A DNA stretch of 64,000 nucleotides. Source: Euryodendron excelsum (lineage: Eukaryota > Streptophyta > Magnoliopsida > Ericales > Pentaphylacaceae). A program made the translations under genes and the position numbers. The notes under the pieces were generated by a model. The model ran no database searches. It was not told the DNA's origin and saw only the letters and a list, made by a program, of their open reading frames with translations. Location of the stretch: assembly GCA_033060915.1 (NCBI GenBank), contig CM065386.1, positions 12,198,501 to 12,262,500 of the forward strand, in the 5' to 3' direction. Of the stretch, positions 9,918 through 21,530 are shown one piece after another. Each line of letters begins with the position of its first letter. The first letter of the stretch is position 1.

Positions 9918-12900
9918 TGGTTTGACAGTGGTGCAATTGTTCATGTTGCCATACCTTTGCAGGGATTTAGAAGCAAGCGAATGCTAAGTGAGAGTGAGGC
10001 CAAGCTTAGAGTTGGAGATGATAGCATAGTTAGGGTCGAGTTCATAGGAGATACCATTTTAAATTTAGAAACTGGTTTTCAACTTGCTTTGGAAAACACT
10101 ATTTATGTACCGTCTTTTAGATGGAATTTGACTTTTATTTCTTCTTTGGACAAATTTGAATATGGTTTTCAATTTCAAAATGTCATGGTTGATTTATTTT
10201 ATAATTCCAAAATTGTTGGCCAAGGGTTTTTATCTAATGGATTATACAAGTTGAAATTGAAATAAAACAATGAGTATGCCTCCTTCCATGTTAAAAATAG
10301 TGTGTCCAAGAGGCCTAGAATTAAAGATCAGTTTTTCATGTTATGGTATAAGTGTCTAAGTCACATTTCTAAATAAAGAATTCAAAGGTTAATTAAAGAT
10401 GACATTCTTATACCTCTTAATTTTGGAGGCTTAGACACTTGTGTTGACTGTATTTGTGAAAAATTGACCAGGACTAAGAAGAAAAGTGCAACACGGAGTG
10501 GTGACCTTTTAGAAGTCATACACACTGATATTAGTGTACCTTATTCCTCTACTTTTTATGAAAATAAATATTTTCTAACCTTTATTGATGATTTCTCTCG
10601 TTATGGTTATGTTTACCTAATTAAAGAGAAATCTGATGCACTTGAAAAGTTTAAAATTTTTAAAACAAAGGTTGAGAATCAATTGACCAAAAGGATTAAA
10701 GTTGTTAGGTCTGATTGTGGGGGTGAGTATTATGATAGACATGATGTCACTAGACAGCATATGGGACCGTTTGCCAAATACTTGCAAGAATGTGGGATTG
10801 TTGCCCAATATACCATGCCTGGTAGTCCTGAATAAAATGGTGTGTTCGAAAGGCGTAATCGCACCCTTAAAGACATGATGAGGAGTATGATGAGTAGGAG
10901 TAATTTTTCTACATACCTTTGGGGTGATACCATTAAGTATGCCTTGTACATTCTCAATAGAGTTCCTAGCAAGTCTGTTCTTAAAACACTTTTTGAATTG
11001 TGAACTCGTAGAAAGCCCAGCCTTAACCATCTTTATGTCTGGGGTTGTCCGGCAGATGTTAGGATATATAACCCTTCTGAGAGGAAAACCGACCCTAGAA
11101 CCACTCGTTGTATCTTCATTGGATATCTAGATCATTCTAAGGGATACAAGTTCTACTGTCCTACACTAGGTGCTAGGATTGTTGAGTCTCAAACAGCTAA
11201 GTTCTTGGAGCATAATACAGCTAATTTGGAGACCTCACAGCATCATGATGTGGATAGGCAAAGCAAGGTGGTGCCTATCCCCTTGCCCAATATCCAAACT
11301 TTTGATTTGCCTACACCTATGGATGGAGTTGATCAAGAGCTGCTGGGGATTAATGCTCTGATGACTATTAATGCTCCTAATCTTGTTGAGCCTGTTCCAG
11401 ACGTACATATGAGGAGATCAATGAGACAAAGGAGACTTGCCATATCTGATGAGTTTGTTATCTACCTTGGTAAGAGTGACTATGATGTAAGTCCTATGGT
11501 TGATCCAGTGACCTATGCTGGTGCAATTTCGAGTCCCCAATCTAGCATGTGGGTGGATGCTATGACAGATGAGATACGTTCTATGATACATAATGGAGTA
11601 TGGGAGCTCGTTGATTTTCTAGTTGACTATAAGCCTATTGGTTGCAAGTGGGTGTTCAAGACCATGAAAGACTCTAAAGGGAAGGTTGAGCGTTCCAAGG
11701 CCAGATTGGTTGCAAAGGGGTTTACTGAGAGAGAAGGCATTGATTATAATGATACATTCTCTCCAATTTCATCAAAGGATTCACTCAGAATTGTCATGGC
11801 TCTGGTGGCTCATTATGATTTGGAGCTTCATCAGATGGATGTTAAGACTACCTTTCTGAATGGTTGCCTAAATGAGGAGATTTACATGGAGCAACCTGAA
11901 GGCTTCAAGGAAGAGGGTAAGGAGCACATGGTATGTAAGTTGAAGAAATCCATTTATAGTTTGAAGCAAGCCTCATATCAATGGTTTGATCAGTGCATAT
12001 ATCTCAAGGTCAGTGGGAGGAAATTTATTTTCCTTATTCTTTACGTTAATGATATCTTACTCGCCAGCAGTGACCTAAGTCTTTTGCATGAGATTAAGAC
12101 GCTGTTGTCTAAATTGTTTGATGTGAAAGATCTTGGAGAGGCCTCATTTGTTTAAGATATTGAGATCATTCGTGATAGATCTCGTGGTGTGCTGGGGCTT
12201 TTTCAGAAATGGTACATTAATCATGTACTTGGGAGGTTTAGTATGCAGAACTGTAGACCTGGTAATGTTCCTGTTATCAATGTGACAAATTCAGTAAGAG
12301 TCAATGTCCGAAGAATGATTTGGAAGTAAAAGCTATGCAAAACGTTCCTTATGCTAGTGCAATTAGGAGTCTTATGTATGCTCAGGTATGTACTAGGCTA
12401 GATATTGCATTTGTTGTGGGAGTTCTTGGTAGATAAATTTCTAACCCTGGCATGGATCATTGGGTGGCTGCAAAGAAAGTCATGAGATATTTGCAGAGAA
12501 CGAAAGACTATATGCTTGTATACAGAAGAGTGGAGAATCTTGAGGTTATTGGTTATTCAGATTCAAATTTTGCTAAATGTGTGGATAACATGAAGTCTAC
12601 TTCAAGATATGTTTTTATGCTAGCTGGAGGAGCTATTTCATGGAAGAGTGTTAAGTAAACTCTTACAGCTTCTTCCACTATGCATGCTGAGTTTGTGGCT
12701 TGTTTTGGAGCTACAACCAAAGCTGTTTGGCTACAGAATTTCATTACAGAACTTAAGGTGATTGATTCCATGGCTAGACCACTAAAAATCTTTTATGAAA
12801 ATAGTGCAGCCATATTCTTTTCTAAGAATAATAAGAGTTCTAGTGGGTCTAAGCATATTGAGATTAAGTATCTGTCTGTTAGAGATTTAGTAAGAAAAGG

Positions 12901-13033
12901 TGACATCATCATTAAGCACATTGATATAGAAAAGATGATGGCAGACCTCTTGACCAAGGGACTCTGGCCTGTTGCTTTTAGTAAACATGTTTCTGACATG
13001 GGTGTAATTGGGTCATTTGATGTACTTGGTTAG
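9918..13033 (+). pseudogene. Copia pol (protease-integrase-RT-RNase H), inactive
   Basis: The protease motif WFDSGA is at ~9918. The integrase core spans 10510-10900, with the catalytic aspartates visible in HTD and RSDCGGEY. A stop interrupts the segment just before the last catalytic Glu (NGVFERRNRTL, ~10836-10870). Reverse transcriptase spans 11540-12160: RSKARLVAKGF and MDVKTTFLNG are intact, a deletion lies between WFDQC and IYLKV (~11995), and the active site reads YVND in place of YVDD. RNase H spans 12450-13020, with YSDS and HAEF present but YENSAA in place of the usual DNSAA. Several further in-frame stops (10263, 10835, 12153, 12656) show long decay. Confidence 0.9.
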
Positions 13034-13670
13034 TAGGAGTTGTTTTCTTTATATTATTTGGCAAATCTTATGTGTTGAGACACTTTTAGTTATTCTGTGA
13101 TTTTCTTTGATGCCATTTATGCATGAATATATTTTTGTGATGCTTATATATCATATGGATAAATGTATTCATGATTCTGTTTTATTGATAGTCTTGAGTT
13201 TGGTATAACTTAAGCAATTCGGGATATGTCTTGTGTTTGCACCATAAAGTTAGCTCGAGACAGTTATGCAAGACATGCTGGTTTCATTGGAAACCATAGG
13301 AATTCTCTTGCTTATTGATTGAGCATACAGTTAAAGAGAATTCGATGACTGATTGAGGATTAGCACTGTTATGAGATCACATACGGAGTGCTTTTTCCCA
13401 CCACACTACCACATTTGATCCATGTCAATAGGATTATTAGTATTTGTAATCATGAGTGGTCTTGCATGGATTAATAATGTGATGACTCCCTTGGTTCGAT
13501 ATTGATAGCCTTGTTGGATCGGATTGTTTAGGTGTTGTTTCTCATTATACTTGGTTTTTTAAAATTGTGGCCACGTACAGTTATTTTTACGTTCCAACTC
13601 GAGAGTTTTTTTCTAAATTTTTTTTATAATTTGTTCAACACTACAATTAATGTTTGCTCAAGTGGAAGAA

Positions 13671-14157
13671 TGTTACACTATTCTAAATTGAGTTAACATT
13701 AATTATGGTTATTTTTCTAAACATGGGTTGGACCTAGGTCTAGATGAAACAAACATGGTAAGCCCAATAAGGTTGTAATCTATCATGCATGGGCTAGTGT
13801 GCACCTATTCAATTAATGTGGTTTGACAGTATTTAGTGTGGGCCTGGTTAGTCAATTAAGCCCTTTATGGAGGGGCCCAATGTTACTAGGGTTTTAATAT
13901 ATATAAAGGCCAAGTCCCCTCTTTTTCCATCATCAAACTGTTTTTTATAAAATTCCGTCATATAGAGAGTGGGTACAGAGAGGAAGACTTGCCATTAACA
14001 AGTGTTCTTTAGGAATACAACCGTTGGTTCATTGAGGTCAATCAACCATGGAGCAAACAGGTAAGTTTCGCATCCTTCTTGAATCTTGAATCATGTTGAT
14101 GTTTCTACATTCACATATAATTCATGGTCATGTTTTATGATTGATTTTATGCTTACA
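13671..14157 (+). repeat. Copia 3' LTR
   Basis: 487 bp, TGTTACAC…GCTTACA, preceded by a purine-rich tract (AAGTGGAAGAA, 13660-13670) that would prime plus-strand synthesis. The 637 bases between the pol end and this LTR hold no reading frame I recognise. Confidence 0.95.
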
Positions 14158-14162
14158 CCTAC
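14158..14162. other. Target-site duplication CCTAC (right)
   Basis: Exact repeat of 6856-6860. The F-box copy B sequence resumes directly after it (TATATTGAACTCAGGC, also present in copies A and C). Confidence 0.93.
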
Positions 14163-14509
14163 TATATTGAACTCAGGCATGACATCGCAGAAACGAGTTT
14201 GAAGTTTTCTCACAATCGCGACAATTCCACAAAGTAAAGCTGATTTTTGATAGGATGCTCAGAGTGTAAAATTAGGCATGGATTGTTCTTAGCTGCCTGG
14301 GAATAGTGTAGCTTGACGAGGTTTAGGTCATATGAAAGTATGTTCTAAGCTCGGCTTACAAACCTAAATTGCATAAGAGATGTTATAGGTAACCTTGAAA
14401 GTATGTCGAAGGTAATGTCACGGGGGAGACTCTCCATCTCACTTCTGGGTTGATCATCTTCTAGCTTGCACTTCATTTTCTTGCTATGCTTCGCACTAGC
14501 TAAATCCAA
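14163..14509 (-). pseudogene. F-box copy B, N-terminal part (dead)
   Basis: Continuation of the gene broken at 6855. On the minus strand the start codon position (14509-14507) reads TTG where A and C have ATG. The F-box follows (SLPRDITFDILSRLP, SLMQFRFVSRA), then a TAG in place of the conserved Trp codon of SRAW. The remainder reads NLVKLHYSQAAKNNPCLILH and then runs into frame damage. Loss of start, nonsense changes, deletions and a retrotransposon make this copy irrecoverable. Confidence 0.85.
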
Positions 14510-15058
14510 GACTCAGGACAGAATTTGAAGAAACAGTGATAAAGCAAGAAGGCATAGAGAAGAAGAAACAACTTTAAAGGAGATGAACGTATAGGGAACT
14601 TTGATAACAATGGATTAATTAAATATCATTAGAGACAAAAGAACACAAAACCAATGTCTTGCGGGATCCACTATCGAGTAATTTCTAGGAAAATAATGTA
14701 AAAGTCTTACCTTTCAGACGCGACAAATCTAGACCATCCAATTCAACATATACCACCACAAAGTTATGCATGAAATGAAAGATTTTTTTTATTATGCATT
14801 CATGTACTGGAATGGTGGCCGAATAAAACTATGGGTTGATTCGGTTAGGTGTACGTTTACAGATGATTATGATGAAAATTCTTTAAGAAACATCTAGAGA
14901 CAACTAGATTTCAGAAAATGTAAAGTTAGGTTCCAAGGAACATCACTATTTGTGGGGCGTTTTCACCAACTTCATGCTCAGAAAGTCAGAATGGACTGAA
15001 AAGCAGCAATCCAATTTCAGCTAATTAAGGTTGAAATGGCTAGCCTAGTTTAAGCTTT
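14510..15058. other. 5' flank of F-box copy B
   Basis: No gene. It closely matches the 5' flank of copy A (2995-3780), which confirms a segmental duplication covering gene plus upstream region. Confidence 0.6.
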
Positions 15059-15063
15059 CCAAG
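15059..15063. other. Target-site duplication CCAAG (left)
   Basis: CCAAG directly before the gypsy LTR start (TGGTAGTGGC). The identical CCAAG follows the 3' LTR at 26484-26488. Confidence 0.9.
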
Positions 15064-15677
15064 TGGTAGTGGCGTTTTACCGACCAGATCAGAGACCCCA
15101 TGGACACCTGGTCAGGCCCCGATCAAATCGTTCCACACCTCATCTTCTAGTCGGACCCCGACTAGACCCTCAATGCACCATCCCCTCGGATCCTAAACAA
15201 ACCAAACGTTTGGTGACCTCCCACTCTGGTCGACCTTGCTATCACATCGGTAGGCACCACGTTTGACACCGAACACTCTGGCAAGCACTCGGAGCATAGG
15301 CGTGGAGTATACTAAGGGCAACAGCCCTACCCCTGACACAAGCCTGACACACGCCACCATGGAGTGTAGAGACGACCCTTTCAAGTTACCTATCGCAGGT
15401 CTGACCTCCAACGAAAGGCCACCATGTGGAGAGGTGGCAACCCACTCCTATGCAAGTATACAAAGTAAAACCACTGCCCACTTCTTCAGGTACGCATGAA
15501 AGAAAACCCTAAATAGACACCATCTCCAGCAAGATTATCTCCTTGAATCTAACTTGAACGTCAGAGGGCCCTCGGTAGGCACCACACCGATGTGTTTAGA
15601 GCAAGAGATCACCGATTAGCGGGGGAGAGCTTATCGGAGGCCTGGGGGCAAGACGCCACGAGATAGCTGCATCATCA
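15064..15677 (+). repeat. Gypsy outer 5' LTR
   Basis: 614 bp, TG…CA, followed by GTTGGCGCC (15678-15686), a piece of the primer-binding region, and then abruptly by a second LTR copy. It is clearly diverged from the 3' LTR. Confidence 0.9.
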
Positions 15678-15686
15678 GTTGGCGCC

Positions 15687-16244
15687 GATCAGATCGTTCC
15701 ACACCACATCTTCTGGTCGAACCCCGGCCAGACCCTCAATGAACCATCCCCTCGAATCTCAAACAAACCAAACGTTCGGTGACCTTCCACTCTGGTTGGC
15801 CTCACTATCACATCGGTGGGGGCCATGTCTGACACCGGACACTCTGGCGAGCACTCGGAGCATGGGTGTGGAGTATACTAGGGGCAACCGCCCTACCCCT
15901 GACACAGGCCTGACACATGCCACCATGGAGTGTAGAGACGACCCTCTCAAGTGCCCCGTCGCAGTTCTGACCCTCCAACAAAAGGCCGCCACATAGAGAG
16001 GTCGCCAACCACTCCCATGCAAGCTTACAAAGCAAAACCACAGCCCACTTCTCCAGGTACACATGAAAGAAAACCCCAACTAGACACTCTCTCTAGCAAG
16101 ATTATCTCATTGAATCTAACTTGAATGTCGGAGGGCCCTTGGCAGGCACGGCACCAGTGTATTTAGAGTAGGAGATCACCGATTAGCAGGAGAGAGCTCA
16201 TGGGAGGCTTAGGGGCAAGACGTCATGAGATAGCTATATCATCA
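15687..16244 (+). repeat. Gypsy internal truncated LTR copy
   Basis: A second LTR lacking about the first 63 bases; it begins at GATCAGATCGTTCC and ends at ATCATCA. At many positions it agrees with the 3' LTR against the outer 5' LTR, for example TGGAGTATACTAGGGG, CTCTCAAGTGCCC and CGCAGTTCTGACCCTCC. It directly precedes the complete primer-binding site, so it occupies the true 5' LTR position. Confidence 0.85.
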
Positions 16245-16245
16245 A

Positions 16246-16262
16246 TTGGCGCCGTCTATGAG
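16246..16262 (+). promoter_or_regulatory. Gypsy primer-binding site
   Basis: TTGGCGCCGTCTATGAG, one base after the truncated LTR. TGGCGCC is the usual start of tRNA-complementary sites in Tat/Athila elements. The outer LTR retains only GTTGGCGCC. Confidence 0.75.
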
Positions 16263-16285
16263 AATGACTATTCTCGTGATTTTTC

Positions 16286-17737
16286 ATGGTCTTGACTAAG
16301 TTTGGGATTAGCACTCACCCTGACAGAAGCTCAATGGCAGATTTAAGTGCAGAAAAGATAGCCGCCCTAGAAAAGATGGTGGCTGACATAATGGCCAACA
16401 TGCAACAGTTGGCCCGCCAAAACGCAGAGTTGCTTCAACGAGCTCCAACTCCACCTGAAAGGATCCCACTTCCAGTCGCCCTGCCGGCAGTGGAATGGGA
16501 GGATCAAGAGGTTAACAAAGAGCCTTCCATTCCCCCCAACGGCAACAAAAAAGGCAATAGAGGATGGGTTAAGGACCCACTCCTCCGTCGTGAGCCGTAC
16601 ATCGAGGAAGCACAAACCAGTCGTGCAATCCCGTCGAGGACAAAGATAGTAAGTGATAAACCGAAAAGCTTTCACGCTTGGGATAAACAACTAAAGGCGA
16701 TGCAGGCCCAGATGGCGGGGCTCTTAGCCGCTGTGGAGGCCAAAGCTCCAAACACGGTGGACGCACTCATTGGTAGAACGGCTTCGCCATTCACCCAGAA
16801 GGTGATGGACTACCCACTTCACCTAAAGTTTAAAATGCCAACTGTGGATGCGTTCGATGACTCCAAAGATTCGGTGGACCACTTAGAGACATTCATGGCA
16901 CTCATGCACCTGCAGGCAGTGCCGGACGAGATCATTTGCAGAGCTTTCCCCATCACATTGAAACTTTCGGCGCGAACCTGGTTCAACAAGATCAAACTAG
17001 CAACAGTCTCCACCTTTACTGAACTTAGCAAGCTCTTTGTAAGCCACCACATTAGAGCGCAAAGGCAAAGAAGGCCAGCGGCATACCTGTTGACTATGAG
17101 GCAGAAGAAAGAGGAGACGCTGCAAGAGTACATGGGGAGGTTCAATCAAGAAACTCTAGCCGTGGATGACAAAGTAGCCGTCACGGCATCCATGAGCAGC
17201 ATAAGAACTAGAAAGCTCCTTTTCTCCATGTCGAAAAGGCCACCCCAAGATATAGCTGAGCTGATGCTTCGAGCTCGGAAGCACATGAATGCAGAAGATG
17301 TCATGAGCACCAGGCGAGACAACGACGAAGGGAGCAGCTCGCGGGCGAATAAGAAGAGGTTGGGCGGTGCGTCGAATGAGGAAAGGAAAGCAAAGATGAA
17401 CAAGACCAACAACCGGACACAAAGTAGGGGAGAAGAGAGGCGTGAACACTACCGTGAGCTAGAACAAACGTTCACACCCCTCAAGATAAAACTGAAGGAT
17501 GTCCTGATGGAGATAAAGGACGATCCGAACCTGAAATGGCCGGAGCACCTGAAGACGCCTTCGAGCATAGGGAATAGAAAGAGGTACTACCAGTTTCATC
17601 GCGATCATGGGCACGACATGGAAGACTACGTTGACTTAAAGCAACAAATCGAGGATCTGATCAAACAAGGCAAACTCAGTCGATATGTAGCTGGCCGAGA
17701 CCGACATAGCCCGGCACGAGTCGAAACCAACACCTAG
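16286..17737 (+). CDS. Gypsy gag polyprotein (open frame)
   Basis: A 483-codon intact frame. The N-terminal third holds a short coiled coil (AEKIAALEKMVADIMANMQQL, split here around residues 20-45) and a Pro/Lys-rich spacer. Residues ~175-290 are a Retrotrans_gag-type capsid domain (FKMPTVDAFDDSKD, LKLSARTWFNKI, LQEYMGRFNQE). The C-terminal part is charged. No CCHC knuckle is evident; the usual Tat-type YYQFHRDHGHDMEDY motif (residues ~430-445) is present. It packages element RNA into cytoplasmic particles. It is the only full-length frame left in the element. Confidence 0.85.
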   Translation: MVLTKFGISTHPDRSSMADLSAEKIAALEKMVADIMANMQQLARQNAELLQRAPTPPERIPLPVALPAVEWEDQEVNKEPSIPPNGNKKGNRGWVKDPLLRREPYIEEAQTSRAIPSRTKIVSDKPKSFHAWDKQLKAMQAQMAGLLAAVEAKAPNTVDALIGRTASPFTQKVMDYPLHLKFKMPTVDAFDDSKDSVDHLETFMALMHLQAVPDEIICRAFPITLKLSARTWFNKIKLATVSTFTELSKLFVSHHIRAQRQRRPAAYLLTMRQKKEETLQEYMGRFNQETLAVDDKVAVTASMSSIRTRKLLFSMSKRPPQDIAELMLRARKHMNAEDVMSTRRDNDEGSSSRANKKRLGGASNEERKAKMNKTNNRTQSRGEERREHYRELEQTFTPLKIKLKDVLMEIKDDPNLKWPEHLKTPSSIGNRKRYYQFHRDHGHDMEDYVDLKQQIEDLIKQGKLSRYVAGRDRHSPARVETNT

Positions 17738-17833
17738 CCCATCTGGGAGATAAGGGTTATAGCCAAGGGATTCACATGAGGAGGGGAGTCCTCTTCAGCA
17801 CGGAAGAAGCACGTTCTAAATATCTGAACCAAG

Positions 17834-20190
17834 GTGAAAGTAATGCTGGTCGGGGTGACCAGCAAGAAGACGAAGATCGAAGGCTTAGTGATCACTTTCA
17901 CGGAAGAAGAAGCCGCCGAGTTGCATCAGCCACACGATGACCCCCTGGTCATATCCTCAGTGATCTACAACTTCAAAACTTGGAGAGTCCTGATCAACAA
18001 CAGGAGCTCAACGAATATCCTGTTCTGGGGGGCCTTCGAGAAAATGCAGATCGGCAAGGAGAAGTTTCAACCAGTCAGCTCTCCCCTGGTCGGCTTTACA
18101 AGAGACCGAGTGGTTTCCTTCAAGTCCATTGTCTTACCAGTGTCCCTGGGGGAGGAACCAAATCGGGCGATGTTGGTTGAAATCGCAAGTGCACGAATCG
18201 TGACAAGTAATAAAGTGAATGAGTAAGAGTTCGTCCCACGAGGATTGAAAAATTACTAATAAGTACCAAAATTGATTAAATTATGATCTATTTGATAATT
18301 CGAATAGGAATGAATTGTTAAACTAGAAAAGTCAAAATAACAAAATTAAATAAGCAAATTTAGATCTATAAAACAAGTTTCTAGGGTTTCCGATGCACCA
18401 TAACTAATCCTATGCGAACTTCCTAATTGGATTAAATATAACTACTTCCTATTGTTGATAATCGAGTTTCTCTAATTTATTCATTAATCTTTCTCAAGCA
18501 TTAATGAAATAATCTAACAAGCAAACTTTCTACATCTCTGTGAAAATTCTGAACTTGTCAGATTTTATTAAGAGCAAAGAACCCTCATAAAGATTGCACA
18601 AGTCCATAGATATCTCTATTCTACGGATTACTTATGGTATCTCAAACATAGGCTAAAATAATTATCACTTCTCAGTCTCAAATTGAATCCCATATCATGT
18701 AAATGGTGATCAATCATTCACAAGCATTAAGTCCAGAGTGAAATACTCAACAATATGAAGCAACTACTAATTTAATCCAATAAAAGAAAAGATTCACATA
18801 GTCATAGTTAGGCTACATCGTAGCCCTAGAAAATAGAAATTAGTTCATAATAAAACCAAATAAAAACATAATCAAAGAGTTCAACATCAAGAAATTGAAG
18901 AGGATTCGGAAGAAAGAAAAACTCAAGAACTCAACTCCCTTCTCCTTTTGATGTTCGCTATTCTCTATCGATCTCCCTCTTTCGATCTCTTCAAGTCAGC
19001 TCTCCCTTCTATCCTTTTTCTCTCCTCTTTATATTCTAAGAGTTCAAGAGTCCTCAAGAAAAAGGAAACCTATTACAAGTAGGAAAGAAATATTGCTAAA
19101 ATCGCAGGTTTCATATTTTCGTCAACTTGTGGCCCACTTTTGACCATGATTGATTTCGATTCATGAAATTTCTCGTGAAATAAAAGTTGTAGAGCTTTAT
19201 GTTTTCTTTCCAATTCCACAAGAATCGCCTTAATCCGATATTTGAGTTGAAAGTTATGGCCAAAATACCGTAACTGCTTCAAATCTCCATCCCTTGATTT
19301 TTCTCCAGATTTGCTGCTGCGACAAGGAGGCGACTCCTGAGTTTAAAATGTCTACTCTTCTTAACAGAAACTTCACTTTCATTCTGGCAGTCAAGGAGGC
19401 GACTCCTTTGAACCATGGGTTGATTCTTTTGAATAGAGGTGCTATTTTTTTGGCTCCCTTTCACCAGGTGCCGCCTCCTTTAGAATATCAGTTGGCTCCA
19501 GCTATCATAACTTCACAATTTCTTCACTTTAACTTCCAAGCTCAAATTAACACCAAGTAAAAGTTTTAGCTCTCTTTAAATCATCCTCTTTTGAGTCTTC
19601 TATCGACTTAAAAACATATAGTGAGTTCAAGCACTCTTCCACGATGTTTTGATCGATTCTTCCAGCTAAATTCCATGAATTTGCATAATCACCTTGATCT
19701 TTCTAATCTGCAAAATATGAATAAAAACAAGTAAAAATCTAATAAAAGATCTTAAAGAGCTAACATATAAGATGCTAAAGATATTAAATTGATTAGTATA
19801 AAATCAACTTATCAAGCGATGAAAATGATCCATTTCTTGGTAGTGGACTATCTGTCTGCCTACAACGTCATTATTGGATGAATGGCTCTGAACAAGTTTA
19901 AAGCTGTCGCGTTCACATACCACCTCATGATTAAATTCCCGACCGAGACAGGGGTCAGATGCGCAAGGGGTGACCAGAAGGAGGCACGGGAGTGTTACAT
20001 GGCTTCCCTGAAAGGGGAACCCAGTAAAAAAACTCTAGTCATTGAGGAGCTCAAACCAAGGGACAAAAAAGAAGTTAGGAGGGGCAAGCCAGCGAAGGAG
20101 CTCGAGGAAGTTCTTGTCAACACTCAAGGACAAGACAGAACAGTAAAGATCGGGGCTACTGCGCCAGAGGAGTTGAAGTAGGAGCTGCAG
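17834..20190 (+). pseudogene. Gypsy protease region, split by a nested insertion
   Basis: 17834-18170 encodes the aspartic protease region. The active-site segment reads VLINNRSST, where the family has VLIDxGSS, so the catalytic Asp is Asn and the Gly is Arg. At 18171 the frame is interrupted by a 1,644-bp insertion. It resumes at 19820 in the same frame (KMIHFLVVDYLSAYNVIIG), then a TGA at 19878-19880, then the linker toward RT (MALNKFKAVAFTYHLMIKFP) to a stop near 20180. These changes make the protease inactive. Confidence 0.85.
18171..19814. mobile_element. Nested LTR-like insertion (solo LTR or small element)
   Basis: 1,644 bp, TGTTGG…TTATCA, flanked by near-identical 5-mers GGCGA (18166-18170) and AGCGA (19815-19819). 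Removing it restores the host element's frame exactly. Its base composition (AT-rich) differs sharply from the GC-richer gypsy element. The interior has no long frame. It carries the motif GGAGGCGACTCCT near 19327 and 19395 and a related GCCGCCTCC near 19470. TG…CA ends and no internal coding are consistent with a solo LTR. Confidence 0.75.
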
Positions 20191-20191
20191 A

Positions 20192-21530
20192 GGTTCCTGA
20201 GGGAAAATATCGACATGTTCGCCTGGTCTCATGAGGACATGCCCGATATTGATACACGAGTAGCAGCTCATTACCTAAAGAGAAGAAACTTCGCGCCGGA
20301 AAGGAACGATGCAGTGGCTGAAGAAGCTGAAAAGCTGGTTCAAGCGAAGTTCATAAGTGAAGTGCAATACCCCACCTGGCTCTCCAACGTCGTCATGGTG
20401 AAAAAGTCCAACAAGAAGTGGCGAATGTGTGTTGATTTCACCAACCTGAACAAAGCTTGCCCGAAGGACAGTTTCCCTCTGTCAATAATTGACCTCCTCG
20501 TCAACTCTACCATAGTGTATGAAATGATAACCTTCACGGATGCTTTTTCAGGGTACAATCAGATCCGAATGGCCGAGTGCGACCAAGAGCATACAGCCTT
20601 CATTACTGACCGGGGGCTTTATTATTACAACGTCATGCCTTTCGGACTAAAAAATGTAGGGGCAACATAGCAACGGCTAGTCAACCTCATGTTCAAATTG
20701 TAAATTGGGCGCAATGTAGAAGTTTACATGGATGACATGTTGGTGAAGAGCAAGAAGGCCACCAGTCACCTGCAAGACCTCGAAGAAACGTTTCGAACAC
20801 TGCGCAAATACCAGATGAAGCTTAATCCTGCTAAATGTGCCTTTGGCGTCGTCTCGGGGAAGTTCCTAGGTTTCATGGTCTCACACCGGGGGATTGAGGC
20901 GAACCCAAAAAAGATCCGTGCCATCATTGACATGCAAGCGCCCCAGATAACAAAGGATGTTCAACAACTGGCAGGGCGTGTGGTAGCACTGAATAGGTTT
21001 ATCTCCAGGCCACCCACAAATGTCTACCATTCTTCAAAATTCTACGTAAGGCGTTTGAGTGGACCAAGGAATGTGAAGCAACTTTCAACCAACTCAAACA
21101 ATATCTAAGCTCAGTCCCGCTGCTTAGCCGAACTATCCCGGAGGAAGAACTGTTTCTATACTTGGCAGTTTCAGTGACAATAGTGAGCTCAACTCTTGTC
21201 AAAGAAGAAGGAGAAATCCAGAGACCAGTATACTACACCAGTCATGCATTACGCGGGGTAGAAGAAAGGTACCCGAGGATGAAGGTCGTGGCCCTCGCAC
21301 TGGTGACCGCGGCTCGTTATTTGAGACCCTACTTCCAAGCCCACACGATCGTGGTACTCACCGACCAGCCCTTGAAGAGCATTCTACACAAGCCAGAGAC
21401 GTCAGGACGCTTGGTAAAATGGTCAGTCGAACTCAGCCAGTTTGACATCCATTACCGGCCCCGATCAATAATCAAAGGGCAAGCTGCTGCGGACTTCATC
21501 GCAGAATTCACCAACCCACCCACTGCCACC
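20192..21530 (+). pseudogene. Gypsy reverse transcriptase and first RNase H
   Basis: RT begins near 20215 (FAWSHEDMPDID) and shows WRMCVDFTNLNKACPKD, FTDAFSGYNQI, YNVMPFGLKN and the intact active site YMDDMLV (~20725). Stops at 20668 and 20701 break the palm region. A frameshift near 21005 separates RT from the Ty3-type RNase H, which runs from ~21140 (YTSHALRGVEERYP) to ~21515 (GQAAADFIAEF). Confidence 0.88.

Larger units (their letters stand above)
6861..14157 (+). mobile_element. Ty1/copia LTR retrotransposon, full length but defective
   Basis: 7,297 bp, bounded by two 487-bp LTRs (TGTT…TTACA) and a perfect 5-bp target duplication. The order after the gag zinc knuckle is protease, integrase, reverse transcriptase, RNase H, which is the copia order. 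A primer-binding site complementary to initiator-Met tRNA follows the 5' LTR. All domains are recognisable but interrupted by stops, deletions and active-site changes, so the copy cannot encode its own proteins. It sits inside F-box copy B in the opposite orientation. Confidence 0.95.

Noticed and set aside
15063..16079. Short frames across the gypsy LTRs on both strands
   Set aside because: They recur in each LTR copy with frame breaks, as expected for non-coding GC-rich LTR sequence.
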